Below, piece by piece: positions 1 through 8,686 of a stretch of 64,000 bases of DNA. The notes below the pieces were generated by a model, which saw only the letters and a list, made by a program, of their open reading frames with translations, did no database searches and was not told the DNA's origin. A program made the position numbers and the translations under genes. This DNA is from UBA2227 sp036677505. Lineage in GTDB: Bacteria; Bacillota_I; Bacilli_A; Erysipelotrichales; Erysipelotrichaceae. The stretch is from the NCBI GenBank assembly GCA_036677505.1, contig JAVBWK010000036.1:38045-102044 (forward strand), in the 5' to 3' direction. The number at the start of each line of letters is the position of its first letter. Within the stretch, counting starts at the first letter, position 1.

Positions 1-784
1 AATATCCGGCAGATGATCCGAGATTGATGGTGACCGATTCATTTTTTTCGATGATATATTTCATTCCCAAAACATGGGCATAAGCCAGATCGGCCACATG
101 TATGTAATCCCGGATACAGGTACCATCCGGAGTCGGATAGTCATCCCCGAAAATAACCATGGAATCACGGAGTTTCAGTGCGGTCTGAACCGTGATCGGA
201 ATGATGTGGGTCAGATTATTTCGTTTCAGACCGATTTTCAGCGATTCATGTGCACCGGCGACATTGAAATAGCGAAAAATACAAAAATTTAATCCATGAG
301 CCTGTGCGACCCAACGGATCATCCGTTCAGATGCCAACTTGGTTTCGCCATACGGATTGATGGGTATACATTCATCTTCTTCCGTGCAAATATCATTTTT
401 AACATCTCCGTATACAGCGGCAGTCGATGAGAAAATTATATTTTTGACACCGTGTTTCACCATGGTTTTCAGCATGATCCGCACACCTTCCACGTTGTTG
501 TGATAATAAACCAGCGGTTCGCTGACACTTTCAGGAACGACGATTTTTGCTGCAAAATGCATGACGGCATCAAAGTTCCGATCTTGAGATTCGACCGTAA
601 AAATCTCATCCATCCGTTGTTCATCGGTAATATCACCGAGATAAAACCGGGCATTGGGATCGACAGCATCCCTGGTACCGGTTGACAGATTATCGATGAC
701 AGTCACTTCATGCCCGTCCTCAATCAACTCCAAAACTGCATGAGACCCGATATATCCGGCTCCGCCTATGACACATACTTTCAT
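1..784 (-). CDS. galE: UDP-glucose 4-epimerase, C-terminus cut by window edge
   Basis: Short-chain dehydrogenase-type epimerase that interconverts UDP-glucose and UDP-galactose, supplying galactose for cell-surface glycans or entering the Leloir pathway. Translation from 784 gives an N-terminal NAD-binding GGAGYIGSH motif, a D-x-L-S-T-G turn after beta-2, an SSTAAVYG strand with the catalytic serine/threonine region, and the catalytic YxxxK pair in NPYGETK. About 261 codons are visible and the C-terminal part runs off the left edge. It starts one base after the DUF368 gene ends, so it is the last visible gene of the rpsB-to-galE operon. Fold and motif order are clear; only the exact sugar nucleotide is assumed from the family. 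Confidence 0.93.
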   Translation of the reverse strand, partial: MKVCVIGGAGYIGSHAVLELIEDGHEVTVIDNLSTGTRDAVDPNARFYLGDITDEQRMDEIFTVESQDRNFDAVMHFAAKIVVPESVSEPLVYYHNNVEGVRIMLKTMVKHGVKNIIFSSTAAVYGDVKNDICTEEDECIPINPYGETKLASERMIRWVAQAHGLNFCIFRYFNVAGAHESLKIGLKRNNLTHIIPITVQTALKLRDSMVIFGDDYPTPDGTCIRDYIHVADLAYAHVLGMKYIIEKNESVTINLGSSAGY

Positions 785-785
785 A

Positions 786-1595
786 TTACTTTCCCCCGTT
801 CAGTTGATTGAACCATAAAATAAATAATGCAAATCCTACAAATAACACCCATGCCAGTACATCTGCAGAAAATCCCGGAAATAAAGGCAGCAATGATCCC
901 ACCAGCAAACCGATGATGGCCGCATAGGTTGGCGCATAATATTTCTCCATCAGTATTTTGACCGCTTTGGCTCCAAATACCAACCCGGTCAGCATTCCGA
1001 TAACGACGATCAGCAAGTGAGGAAAAACAAACTGACCGATGGTATATCCGAAAATGCCTTGATACATCCCGATTGCCAGTAAAACCATCGAACCGCTGAT
1101 ACCAGGCAGGATCATAGTAAACGTCGAAACAGCCGACGCAGCAAACATCAACAGTGCAACTGCTAGCGTAAGTTTGCTTACATCCATCTGATTGGCACCT
1201 TCCGGTTGAGAAAATGTCAAAACCAGCATAATCGAGAAAGTGAAGAGAAATGCAACGACTTCAATCAGCCGAATTTTCTTAATATTCGCTTTTTTGAAAA
1301 TCAGCGGGAAACTGCCGAGAATAATTCCCAAGAAACTGTAAAACGTCAGTGTTTCGTGATTGGTCAGCAAATAATTCATTATATTACTGAAACCAAGGAT
1401 TCCTGATATGATCCCGATGGCCAGCAATACGATAAACCCGAAGTTCTGACGGATCGCCTTGAAATCAAGCGATACAACGGCGATCAGTTTATCATAAATC
1501 CCAAAAACCACAGCCATCGTTCCACCGGAAACCCCGGGAATGACATTGCTAATGCCGATAATCAAACCGTAAAATACTGTTTTCAATTGTTCCAT
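786..1595 (-). CDS. DUF368 membrane protein, probable undecaprenyl-phosphate translocase
   Basis: Polytopic membrane protein of about 269 residues with the two inverted PGxSG motifs typical of DUF368: NVIPGVSGGT near residue 20 and ILPGISGS near the middle. Members of this family (PopT) and DedA proteins have been reported to return undecaprenyl phosphate across the membrane. The ATG at 1595 is preferred to the longer frame because a GGGG ribosome site lies just before it and rseP stops one base upstream. The context supports the role: uppS, which makes the same C55 lipid, and dxr and cdsA are in the same operon. Family assignment is firm; the substrate is inferred. Confidence 0.85.
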   Translation of the reverse strand: MEQLKTVFYGLIIGISNVIPGVSGGTMAVVFGIYDKLIAVVSLDFKAIRQNFGFIVLLAIGIISGILGFSNIMNYLLTNHETLTFYSFLGIILGSFPLIFKKANIKKIRLIEVVAFLFTFSIMLVLTFSQPEGANQMDVSKLTLAVALLMFAASAVSTFTMILPGISGSMVLLAIGMYQGIFGYTIGQFVFPHLLIVVIGMLTGLVFGAKAVKILMEKYYAPTYAAIIGLLVGSLLPLFPGFSADVLAWVLFVGFALFILWFNQLNGGK

Positions 1596-1596
1596 A

Positions 1597-2643
1597 CTAC
1601 CCCAGCAGTCGCAAGATATCTTGCCATGTAACAAACAATACCAAAGCCATCACCAATATGATACTGACGGTCATCAGTGCCTGCTCCAGCTGACGGTTAA
1701 TCGGTTTTCCGATCAACATTTCAGCCACGGTAATGACGACACGTCCGCCATCCATCAGCGGGATCGGTAAAAGATTAAATATTCCGACATTGACCGACAA
1801 TATCGCAGTCAGTACAATCAAAGAAAGCAAACCTTGCTGTGCCTGCTGTCCGGTCACATCATAAATACCGATCGGACCGCTGATCGCATTAAGACCGATT
1901 CCGCGAATCAGTCGGGATAATGTGCTTATGATCTCTCTGACGGTAGTAAAAACATACTCGGTACCGGCACCGATCGCCTGAAAAAAGTTCAACTTCTCGA
2001 TAATGGGTTCAGGCAGCATCAGACCGATCATATAACGCCCCTCTTTTTCATTGAATACGGGAGTTACTTTGATTTTAAAAGTCTGGCCGTTTCGATCAAC
2101 GGTGAACTCCATTTGGTCAGTATAAAGCTGAGTATAGGTAATAACATCATAGAAATCCTTTGGTTTTATCGAGGTTCCATCTGAGAAAGCTACTTGCACA
2201 ATTTTATCACCGGCCAAAAATCCTGCTGTTTCAGCGACTGAACCGCTTACAGTTTCGGCAATGATCGGTTGCGGAGGTAAAGTTCTAGCGCCCTGATAGA
2301 TAAAAACACCGACAAAGATAACCCAGGCAAGCAGTATATTCATAAATACACCGGCAAGCATGATTACGATGCGTTTCAGCGGTGCGATCCCTTTAATCGT
2401 ACGGTTTGCCGGTATGTCTTCAACATCGACACCTTCTTCACCGGCCATCGCAACGAAACCGCCGACCGGCAAAGCTCTTAGAGAATACACGGTCTCCCCT
2501 TTTTGCCAACTTTTGATCTTCGGTCCCATGCCGATAGCAAACTCACGGCAATACACATTAAAAAATTTCGCACTGATCAGATGCCCCAGTTCGTGAACAA
2601 AAACGATGATGCCCAATATCAGAATAAAATAAATCAATGTCAT
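1597..2643 (-). CDS. rseP: RIP site-2 metalloprotease RseP/RasP
   Basis: Intramembrane zinc protease that clips membrane-bound anti-sigma factors and leftover signal peptides. The HELGH zinc motif lies in the first membrane segment (about residue 18), followed by a PDZ domain (roughly 100-190) and the C-terminal NLLPIPLMDGG motif carrying the third metal ligand. About 348 residues, normal for the family. The start at 2643 is chosen over the longer frame because AGGAGG precedes it and dxr ends in an ATGA overlap. It sits between dxr and the DUF368 gene, the usual Bacilli position after dxr. Confidence 0.96.
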   Translation of the reverse strand: MTLIYFILILGIIVFVHELGHLISAKFFNVYCREFAIGMGPKIKSWQKGETVYSLRALPVGGFVAMAGEEGVDVEDIPANRTIKGIAPLKRIVIMLAGVFMNILLAWVIFVGVFIYQGARTLPPQPIIAETVSGSVAETAGFLAGDKIVQVAFSDGTSIKPKDFYDVITYTQLYTDQMEFTVDRNGQTFKIKVTPVFNEKEGRYMIGLMLPEPIIEKLNFFQAIGAGTEYVFTTVREIISTLSRLIRGIGLNAISGPIGIYDVTGQQAQQGLLSLIVLTAILSVNVGIFNLLPIPLMDGGRVVITVAEMLIGKPINRQLEQALMTVSIILVMALVLFVTWQDILRLLG

Positions 2644-3791
2644 ACATATCCTCCTGAAATTCTGTTTCTGATCCATGTTCTGCCCTTTTGATCGCCGTTG
2701 ATGGCATCATTGAGAGTATAGAGAGGATCATATGTCAACGATTCAAACGCTTCGCAAACTAATGTATCGATATCAATAAATCGGATTTCACCGGCAAGAA
2801 AAGCACGTACAGCTTCTTCATTAGCTCCGTTGAGTGCAGCTGCTGAGTTGTCATCTCTGCCTCCGGCGATGTAGGCACACCGCAAAAGCGGGAAACGGTC
2901 GAAATCGAGTGTTTCAAAGGTAAGGGAACGTGCACCTACCAAATCCAGTGACGGCAAGTCTAATGGTAATCGATCCGGATAACTCAACGCATATTGAATC
3001 GGAATGCGCATATCCGGTGTACCGAGCTGTGCGATGATGGCACGGTCTTCATATTCCACCATCGAATGAACGATGCTCTGACGATGCAATACCACATCGA
3101 TTTTTTCAACATCGATTCCAAAGAGCCAATGAGCTTCCAACACTTCCAATCCCTTATTCATCATCGTAGCACTGTCAATCGTTATTTTAGCACCCATGGA
3201 CCAGTTAGGGTGTTTCAATGCATCTGATAAAGTAACGTTCATTAACTCTGATCGGCTCTTATCTCGGAAACTGCCTCCCGAAGCTGTCAAAATCAGACGC
3301 CGGATATTTTTGTCATGCGTCGCCAGACACTGAGCAATCGCTGAATGTTCACTGTCAATCGGCATCAGCGAAACACCGTTTTTCTTCACTGCCGACATAA
3401 TGATTTTTCCGGCAGCCACCAATGTTTCTTTATTGGCCAAAGCTATATTTTTCTTAGCCTCGATTGCAGCCAGGGTTGGCTTGCAGCCGACAAAACCCAC
3501 CAATGCATTGACGACCGTATCGGCATCCGTAAAGGTTGCCAGTTCGATCAATCCTTCTTCACCCCAGACAAATCGATGCTGAGGATACATCAATACGGAC
3601 TTATCAGCCAACTCTTGACTTTCAACACAAATCAGACATTTTTCATTTTTCCTTAAAAATCCGTCAATGAGTTCGATTTGGGATTTTACTGAAAGACCCA
3701 CACATCGAAACTTATCAGAGTGCCGTTCGATGACATCCAGAGTCTGAAGTCCGATGGATCCCGATGCACCCAGAATAACTATATTTTTCAT
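2640..3791 (-). CDS. dxr: 1-deoxy-D-xylulose 5-phosphate reductoisomerase
   Basis: Second enzyme of the MEP isoprenoid pathway, converting deoxyxylulose phosphate to methylerythritol phosphate with NADPH. At 383 residues it is full length. The N-terminal Rossmann motif GASGSIGLQTLD binds NADPH; the DSEHSA and SASGGSFR segments form the metal and substrate site. It overlaps cdsA by four bases at its start and rseP by four at its end. The cell therefore makes isoprenoids by the MEP route, which feeds uppS two genes upstream. Confidence 0.97.
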   Translation of the reverse strand: MKNIVILGASGSIGLQTLDVIERHSDKFRCVGLSVKSQIELIDGFLRKNEKCLICVESQELADKSVLMYPQHRFVWGEEGLIELATFTDADTVVNALVGFVGCKPTLAAIEAKKNIALANKETLVAAGKIIMSAVKKNGVSLMPIDSEHSAIAQCLATHDKNIRRLILTASGGSFRDKSRSELMNVTLSDALKHPNWSMGAKITIDSATMMNKGLEVLEAHWLFGIDVEKIDVVLHRQSIVHSMVEYEDRAIIAQLGTPDMRIPIQYALSYPDRLPLDLPSLDLVGARSLTFETLDFDRFPLLRCAYIAGGRDDNSAAALNGANEEAVRAFLAGEIRFIDIDTLVCEAFESLTYDPLYTLNDAINGDQKGRTWIRNRISGGYV

Positions 3792-4555
3792 AACAGCCAG
3801 ATCAGTAAGGCATGGAAAGCCATAAAATTGAACAGAAGACTGTCGATCCGATCCAATACACCACCATGCGACGGGAATATCGTACCGAAATCCTTAACAT
3901 TGAAATAGCGTTTGATGGCGCTGAATGCTAAATCTCCGATTTGACCGATTGGCGGCAATATCAGCGATGCACCAATGATCAGCGACCAGTCAAATTTAGA
4001 ACTCAGGTAGAAATAAGCAAAAATCAGAGATAAACCTGTACCGAATATCCAACCGGCAATTGATCCTTCGACCGTCTTTTTGGGAGAAATTCTCGGATTC
4101 AGTTTATTTTTACCAAATAAAACACCGATAAAGTAAGCCCCGGTATCTGAAGCATATGTGGCTATTGCAATATATACTATGACCGATGAACCGAAAAGCT
4201 GGATAGCCCGCACTGCCTGAATCGAAATTCCAACCAGCAGAACCATGGTGAAAACATAGGTCAGATCGAAAATATCAAACCATTCAAACTGTATCGTCAG
4301 TAAAAAGACGATCAGCAATAGCAGAATCACATTGGCAGCAAAATATGGTCTGGGAGAGTATGCCAGAGCATAGATGAAAACAACCATCAAACCCTTCATC
4401 CACATCGGCCAGTTTTTCCCTTTGACCTGGGCAAATTCAAGTGCACCGATAAATAAAAACAAAAAGATGACAATTTCAAAAAGCCAGCCGCCAAAATATA
4501 ACGCAGGAAACAAAGCAGCCATTAATATTACACCGGTAATAATTTTCTGTTTCAT
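3788..4555 (-). CDS. cdsA: Phosphatidate cytidylyltransferase
   Basis: Makes CDP-diacylglycerol from phosphatidate and CTP, the branch point for membrane phospholipids. 255 residues with about seven to eight hydrophobic segments and the family signature near the C-terminus (SAIKRYFNVKD, then FPSHGGVLDRIDS). The start abuts the uppS stop with no gap, and the end overlaps dxr by four bases, so it is translated as part of the operon. Confidence 0.96.
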   Translation of the reverse strand: MKQKIITGVILMAALFPALYFGGWLFEIVIFLFLFIGALEFAQVKGKNWPMWMKGLMVVFIYALAYSPRPYFAANVILLLLIVFLLTIQFEWFDIFDLTYVFTMVLLVGISIQAVRAIQLFGSSVIVYIAIATYASDTGAYFIGVLFGKNKLNPRISPKKTVEGSIAGWIFGTGLSLIFAYFYLSSKFDWSLIIGASLILPPIGQIGDLAFSAIKRYFNVKDFGTIFPSHGGVLDRIDSLLFNFMAFHALLIWLL

Positions 4556-5239
4556 TTAAAGTCCTCCAAACCGACGGTTGCGATGTTCAAACTGCGAGAT
4601 TGCATCAACAAGATCCGCTTCCTTGAAATCCGGCCATGAGACATCCGTAAAAATCAGTTCTGAATATGCCAGCTGCCATAACAGAAAGTTTGATATCCGC
4701 ATTTCGCCGCTGGTACGTATCATCAGATCGACCGGAGGCAAACCGGCAGTCATAAGATAACTTTCAAAACTCAGCTCATCGATTTCCGTAATTTTATCCT
4801 CAATGATTTTCCGGACTGCCCGAATGATTTCATCCCTGCCGCCATAATTCATCGCGAAGTTCAGCACAAGACCCTGATTGTTTTTCGTTTTTTCGATTGC
4901 GTTGACCAATACTCGCTGAGTGTTGGCCGGAAAGCGGGACAAATCACCGATGGCCATGATTTTGATCCCTTCTCGCATAAGTTCATCCATAAAACGGTTA
5001 AAAAACACTTCCGGCAGTTTCATCAGATAATCGACTTCTTCCAACGGACGTTTCCAGTTTTCCGTAGAAAATGCATAGAGTGTAAGTACTTTGATGTTCA
5101 GCCTGTTTGCAGCCAAAGCGATATTGCGGACATTCTCACTGCCTGATAAATGTCCAAATGTCCTCATCTGATTCTGCTTTTTTGCCCACCGGCCGTTACC
5201 GTCCATGATAATTGCCACGTGTCTGCATGTTGTTTCCAT
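4556..5239 (-). CDS. uppS: Undecaprenyl diphosphate synthase
   Basis: cis-Prenyltransferase that makes the C55 lipid carrier for peptidoglycan and teichoic acid precursors. Conserved IMDGNGRWAKK lies at the N-terminus with the catalytic Asp, and the MIRTSGEMRISNFLLWQ motif near the C-terminus. The start at 5239 (reading METTCRH) is chosen because AAGGGG lies five bases upstream; this gives 227 residues, close to normal. A 39-base gap with a hairpin separates it from frr, so expression may be lowered relative to the upstream translation genes. Confidence 0.96.
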   Translation of the reverse strand: METTCRHVAIIMDGNGRWAKKQNQMRTFGHLSGSENVRNIALAANRLNIKVLTLYAFSTENWKRPLEEVDYLMKLPEVFFNRFMDELMREGIKIMAIGDLSRFPANTQRVLVNAIEKTKNNQGLVLNFAMNYGGRDEIIRAVRKIIEDKITEIDELSFESYLMTAGLPPVDLMIRTSGEMRISNFLLWQLAYSELIFTDVSWPDFKEADLVDAISQFEHRNRRFGGL

Positions 5240-5250
5240 ATTTGCCCCTT

Positions 5251-5276
5251 CGAAAAGAGGCTCACCGAAGTGAGCC
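5251..5276 (-). terminator. Hairpin between frr and uppS, possible attenuating terminator
   Basis: A perfect seven-base stem (GGCTCAC / GTGAGCC) closed by a TTCG tetraloop follows the frr stop directly, and on the minus strand it is followed by TCTTTTCG. The short, interrupted T-run suggests partial termination or mRNA end protection rather than a full stop, because uppS lies immediately downstream with no promoter I can see. Confidence 0.6.
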
Positions 5277-5277
5277 A

Positions 5278-5823
5278 TTAAACGGTCATGATTTCCTTGG
5301 TTTTTGCTTCAGCAATAACATCAACTTTCTTTATGTATTCGTCTGTCATTTTTTGAACTTTCTCCAAAGCGCTCTTCTCCAAATCCTCGGTCAGAGTCTC
5401 GTCTTTTCTGATATGTTCGTTAACATCCCGACGTACGTTGCGAATAGCCACTTTAGCATCTTCAGAATACTTACTAACAACCTTGGTCAAATCCTTACGG
5501 GTTTCCTGAGTCAGAGCAGGCACATTGCATCGAATGACGATCCCGTCATTTTGCGGTGTAAGCCCCAAATTTGCATTAAAAATCGCTTTTTCGATCAGTT
5601 TCAGTGTCGATGGATCAAACGGCTTGATTACTAACTGCTTCCCTTCGACCACAGAAATCTGACCGACCTGATTCAATGGCGTCGGAGCTCCGTAATAGTC
5701 GATTTCTACACCGTTGAGCATCGTCGGATTGGCACGGCCGGTACGAACAGTAGTCAAATGTTGTTCAAAAGCCGCAATTGCACCATCCATTTTAGTTTTT
5801 GATGTGTCTAAATGTACTTTCAT
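5278..5823 (-). CDS. frr: Ribosome recycling factor
   Basis: Splits post-termination ribosomes together with EF-G. 181 residues, slightly shorter than the 185 usual, with the typical RTGRANPTML segment, the DPS/L loop and the long C-terminal three-helix-bundle strand ending TKEIMTV. The start at 5823 has AAGGAG eight bases upstream and overlaps the pyrH stop (ATGA). The order pyrH-frr-uppS-cdsA matches Bacillus. Confidence 0.97.
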   Translation of the reverse strand: MKVHLDTSKTKMDGAIAAFEQHLTTVRTGRANPTMLNGVEIDYYGAPTPLNQVGQISVVEGKQLVIKPFDPSTLKLIEKAIFNANLGLTPQNDGIVIRCNVPALTQETRKDLTKVVSKYSEDAKVAIRNVRRDVNEHIRKDETLTEDLEKSALEKVQKMTDEYIKKVDVIAEAKTKEIMTV

Positions 5824-6536
5824 TTTTTACTCTCCTTTGTTATCCGCGTACCGATGATTTCCTCGGCGACCGCTCTTTTAATGTTTCCGCTTTCATTCAT
5901 GTTGAACACGATCAGGTCAATGTCATTATCCATGCACATCGAAGTGGCAGTCGTATCCATGACTCCCAAACCTTGCTGAATCATTTCCATATACGTCAGC
6001 AAATCATATTTCTCGGCTTCCGGGAACAGTTTCGGATCAGCGGTATACACTCCGTCCACCCCGTTTTTAGCCATCAATATCACATCGGCCTTGATTTCCG
6101 AAGCTCTCAAGGCGGCGGTAGTATCCGTTGAGAAATAAGGGCTGCCGGTTCCTGCACCAAATATTACGACGCGCCCCTTTTCAAGATGACGGATCGCCCT
6201 GCGGACGATCAGCGGTTCGGCAATTTTGCTCATCTCGATCGCCGTCTGTACGCGGGTCGGAACGTTGATTTTCTCTAGCGCTCCCTGAATTGCCATGGCA
6301 TTGATGACCGTCGCAAGCATACCCATATAGTCTGCCTGAACCCGGTCGATGCCCATTTTTTCTGCGACCTTTCCGCGGATAAAGTTACCTCCGCCGACAA
6401 CGATGGCAACTTCGACACCCATCGAATGGATTTCTTTAATTTCCCGCGCTAAAGACGCCAGAATGGAAGGATCCAATTGGTTTTCTTTGGTGGAGAGAGC
6501 TTCTCCGCTTAATTTTAACAAAATTCGTTTGTACAT
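5820..6536 (-). CDS. pyrH: UMP kinase
   Basis: Bacterial hexameric uridylate kinase phosphorylating UMP to UDP. The ATG at 6536 (MYKRILLKLSG) is chosen because a GAGGGGG site precedes it; the longer frame reads through an upstream terminator. 238 residues. GGGNFIRG near residue 50, the ATVINAMAIQ helix and the GAGTGSPYFSTDTTAA ATP/UMP loop are visible. It overlaps frr by four bases and is separated from tsf by a strong hairpin terminator. Confidence 0.97.
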   Translation of the reverse strand: MYKRILLKLSGEALSTKENQLDPSILASLAREIKEIHSMGVEVAIVVGGGNFIRGKVAEKMGIDRVQADYMGMLATVINAMAIQGALEKINVPTRVQTAIEMSKIAEPLIVRRAIRHLEKGRVVIFGAGTGSPYFSTDTTAALRASEIKADVILMAKNGVDGVYTADPKLFPEAEKYDLLTYMEMIQQGLGVMDTTATSMCMDNDIDLIVFNMNESGNIKRAVAEEIIGTRITKESKK

Positions 6537-6552
6537 GTTAACCCCCTCTTTC

Positions 6553-6573
6553 AAAAAAAGGCACAGATGTGCC
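6553..6573 (-). terminator. Intrinsic terminator between tsf and pyrH
   Basis: Stem GGCACA / TGTGCC with a two-base apex, immediately after the tsf stop, followed on the minus strand by seven T. It should end a share of rpsB-tsf transcripts, giving more S2 and EF-Ts message than message for the downstream lipid genes. Confidence 0.85.
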
Positions 6574-6576
6574 CTT

Positions 6577-7464
6577 TTATTTACCAAAAGCCTGATTCAT
6601 AACCTCTTCAACAAAGTTATCGGCTTTCTTTTCAATCCCTTCACCGACAGCGTAACGGACAAAAGTCACAGTCTCGCTTGAGGCACTCTTAAGATATTGA
6701 CCGACTTTGATATCTTGGTTTTTGAAGAAAATCTGGTCAACCAGACACATATCCTGCAAAGATTTGCTTAAGCGCCCTTCCAAGATTCCGGCAAGCACTT
6801 TCTCCGGTTTTGTGTTGATCGACTCATCATTTTTGATGATTTCCCATTGGATCGAACGTTCTTTTTCAACGACTTCCGCCGGCATATGATTGCGTGAAAT
6901 ATAGGTCGGTGACATCGAAGCCACTTGCATCGCAATATCCTTAGCAACTTCCGGATGATCACCTTTGACAACAGCAACCGCACTGATGCGTCCGCCATTG
7001 TGCATATATGCACCGAAGGTTTCATCGGAATTTTTATTAATGATTTCAAAGCGTCTCAAAGTGATTTTCTCACCGATGGTCGCGGTAGCTTCGACGATCA
7101 GATCGTTAAGCGTGACACCGGCGACCGGAAGTGACAATGCATCTTCCAACGTAGCAGGTGCAGCGGTCAAGATCGTCTGAGCTACACTGTCCAACAAGGA
7201 CAGAAACTGCTCATTTTTGGCGACGAAGTCAGTCTCTGAGTTAACTTCGACCACAACGGCGCGATTGCCTTCAACCAAAAGCTTAGTTAAGCCATCAGCA
7301 GCGATACGATCAGCTTTTTTTGCAGCTTTGGCAATGCCTTTTTCACGAAGCCAATCGATGGCTGCAGCAATATTGCCTTCAGTCGCTTCAAGTGCCTTCT
7401 TGCAATCCATCATACCGGCACCGGTTTTTTCACGTAATTCTTTGACTAGGGATGCACTAATCAT
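6577..7464 (-). CDS. tsf: Elongation factor Ts
   Basis: Guanine-nucleotide exchange factor for EF-Tu. The N-terminal UBA-like motif TGAGMMDCKKALE and the SETDFVAKNEQF segment in the core are intact, and the 295-residue length matches family norms. The ATG lies inside the last codons of rpsB (8-base overlap), so translation is probably coupled to S2. Confidence 0.98.
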   Translation of the reverse strand: MISASLVKELREKTGAGMMDCKKALEATEGNIAAAIDWLREKGIAKAAKKADRIAADGLTKLLVEGNRAVVVEVNSETDFVAKNEQFLSLLDSVAQTILTAAPATLEDALSLPVAGVTLNDLIVEATATIGEKITLRRFEIINKNSDETFGAYMHNGGRISAVAVVKGDHPEVAKDIAMQVASMSPTYISRNHMPAEVVEKERSIQWEIIKNDESINTKPEKVLAGILEGRLSKSLQDMCLVDQIFFKNQDIKVGQYLKSASSETVTFVRYAVGEGIEKKADNFVEEVMNQAFGK

Positions 7465-8455
7465 GGTTTTCCTCCTTGAGCGGTGCAGCTGCTTTTTCTT
7501 CCGTCTTTACTTCCGCAGGCTTTGCGGCTTCGCGCGGTTGGTGCGGACGGTTTTCACGCGGCTGATAGGGACGGTCGCTGCGTTCGCGGTTGTATCCGCC
7601 ACCTTCACGATTGTATCCGCCACCCTGACGACGACGGTCATCACGCTGACGGCGTTCTTCCATCCGCTGACGACGGCGTCTCTCGTTTTCTTCATTTTGC
7701 TGATCGACATTAATGATGACATCACTCATCGTGATATCGTCCTGATCCTGACCCTGATAAGCAAAGGATAATACACCGCCCTTAGCTTCGATCAAGGCAT
7801 CCGCCATAAGACCGACAACCAATTTGACCGAACGAATCGCATCATCATTGGCCGGAATACCGAAATCGACCATATCCGGGTCAGCATTGGTATCAATAAA
7901 TCCAAACACCGGGATTCCCAGTTTGCGTGCTTCGGCGACAGCGTTATGCTCTTCCGTCGGATCGACGACAAATACGGCATCCGGTAACTTTTTCATTTCT
8001 TTGATTCCGCCTAAGAAGTTCTCCAGACGCGTAGCTTCCTTGCGTAATCCGGCAACTTCTTTTTTCGGGTAAACATTGATCGAACCGTTAGCTTCCATTT
8101 CTTCAATTTCGATCAGACGACGGATCGATTTTTGAATGGTACGGAAATTCGTTAATGTACCACCCAACCAGCGTTGATTGATAAAGAACGATCCCGAACG
8201 CAGAGCTTCATCCAAAACGATGGTCTGAGCCTGCTTTTTGGTTCCGACGAACAAGACCTTTCCGCCTTTTTCGCCAATGGATTTCATGGCATTGTAAGCT
8301 TCATCGATTTTATCGATGGTCTTTGCCAAGTCGATGATATAAACTCCGTTTTTCGCCGTATAAATATACGGTTTCATTTTTGGATTCCAGCGGCGCGTCT
8401 GATGGCCGAAATGGGATCCGCTTTCTAATAACTTCCTCATGGTAACAACCGACAT
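7457..8455 (-). CDS. rpsB: 30S ribosomal protein S2 with unusual C-terminal extension
   Basis: Small-subunit protein S2. Residues 1 to about 230 are a normal S2 core (GSHFGHQTRRWNP, FINQRWLGGTLTNF, GFIDTNADPD). Residues 231-332 are extra: an acidic linker, an Arg-rich stretch (258-275), two copies of GGGYNRE (278-291), an Arg/Pro/Gln segment (about 295-309) and an Ala/Lys/Glu tail. Bacillus S2 is about 246 residues, so this adds roughly 85 low-complexity, RGG-like residues that could touch rRNA or mRNA. The frame stays open and overlaps tsf by 8 bases, so it is not a read-through error. GAGG precedes the ATG at 8455. Confidence 0.97.
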   Translation of the reverse strand: MSVVTMRKLLESGSHFGHQTRRWNPKMKPYIYTAKNGVYIIDLAKTIDKIDEAYNAMKSIGEKGGKVLFVGTKKQAQTIVLDEALRSGSFFINQRWLGGTLTNFRTIQKSIRRLIEIEEMEANGSINVYPKKEVAGLRKEATRLENFLGGIKEMKKLPDAVFVVDPTEEHNAVAEARKLGIPVFGFIDTNADPDMVDFGIPANDDAIRSVKLVVGLMADALIEAKGGVLSFAYQGQDQDDITMSDVIINVDQQNEENERRRRQRMEERRQRDDRRRQGGGYNREGGGYNRERSDRPYQPRENRPHQPREAAKPAEVKTEEKAAAPLKEENHD

Positions 8456-8562
8456 AAATATTTCCTCACTTTCCGTTGTTCCTCCATCACTTCCGACACA
8501 GACAACTCAAATGAGCACGGGTCTGTGAATCCATGATGTGTGTTGTGCATCCTTGGATGCCA
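8456..8562 (-). promoter_or_regulatory. Structured 5' leader of rpsB
   Basis: About 105 bases from the predicted start site to the rpsB ATG. Two helices can be drawn: GCATCC / GGATGC near the 5' end, and a longer one closed by CACAGAC / GTCTGTG with an inner CTCA-TTT-GAG hairpin. An autoregulatory S2 binding site is the natural reading, but I cannot match it to a named leader class by eye. Confidence 0.5.
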
Positions 8563-8568
8563 TTGGTT

Positions 8569-8597
8569 AGTATAACACAAAACTCTTTGTCTTTCAA
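8569..8597 (-). promoter_or_regulatory. Promoter of the rpsB operon
   Basis: Minus strand TTGAAA (8592-8597), 17-base spacer, TATACT (8569-8574). This is a strong sigma-A type promoter and would drive rpsB-tsf and, past a terminator, pyrH to galE. Confidence 0.85.
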
Positions 8598-8686
8598 TCA
8601 GATAAGCATTGAAATCTGTATAAGAAAATCATGGTTATAACCGATATCATTCTATCATAAATGCTGAGAGAATGCTCTTTAAACCG

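Noticed and set aside
7570..7660. Short tandem repeats near 7600 considered as a possible CRISPR or satellite
   Set aside because: They encode the GGGYNRE repeats of S2 and lack spacers.
7217..7771. 184-codon plus-strand frame
   Set aside because: Antisense of tsf and the repetitive rpsB tail; low-complexity translation reflects the S2 tail repeats.
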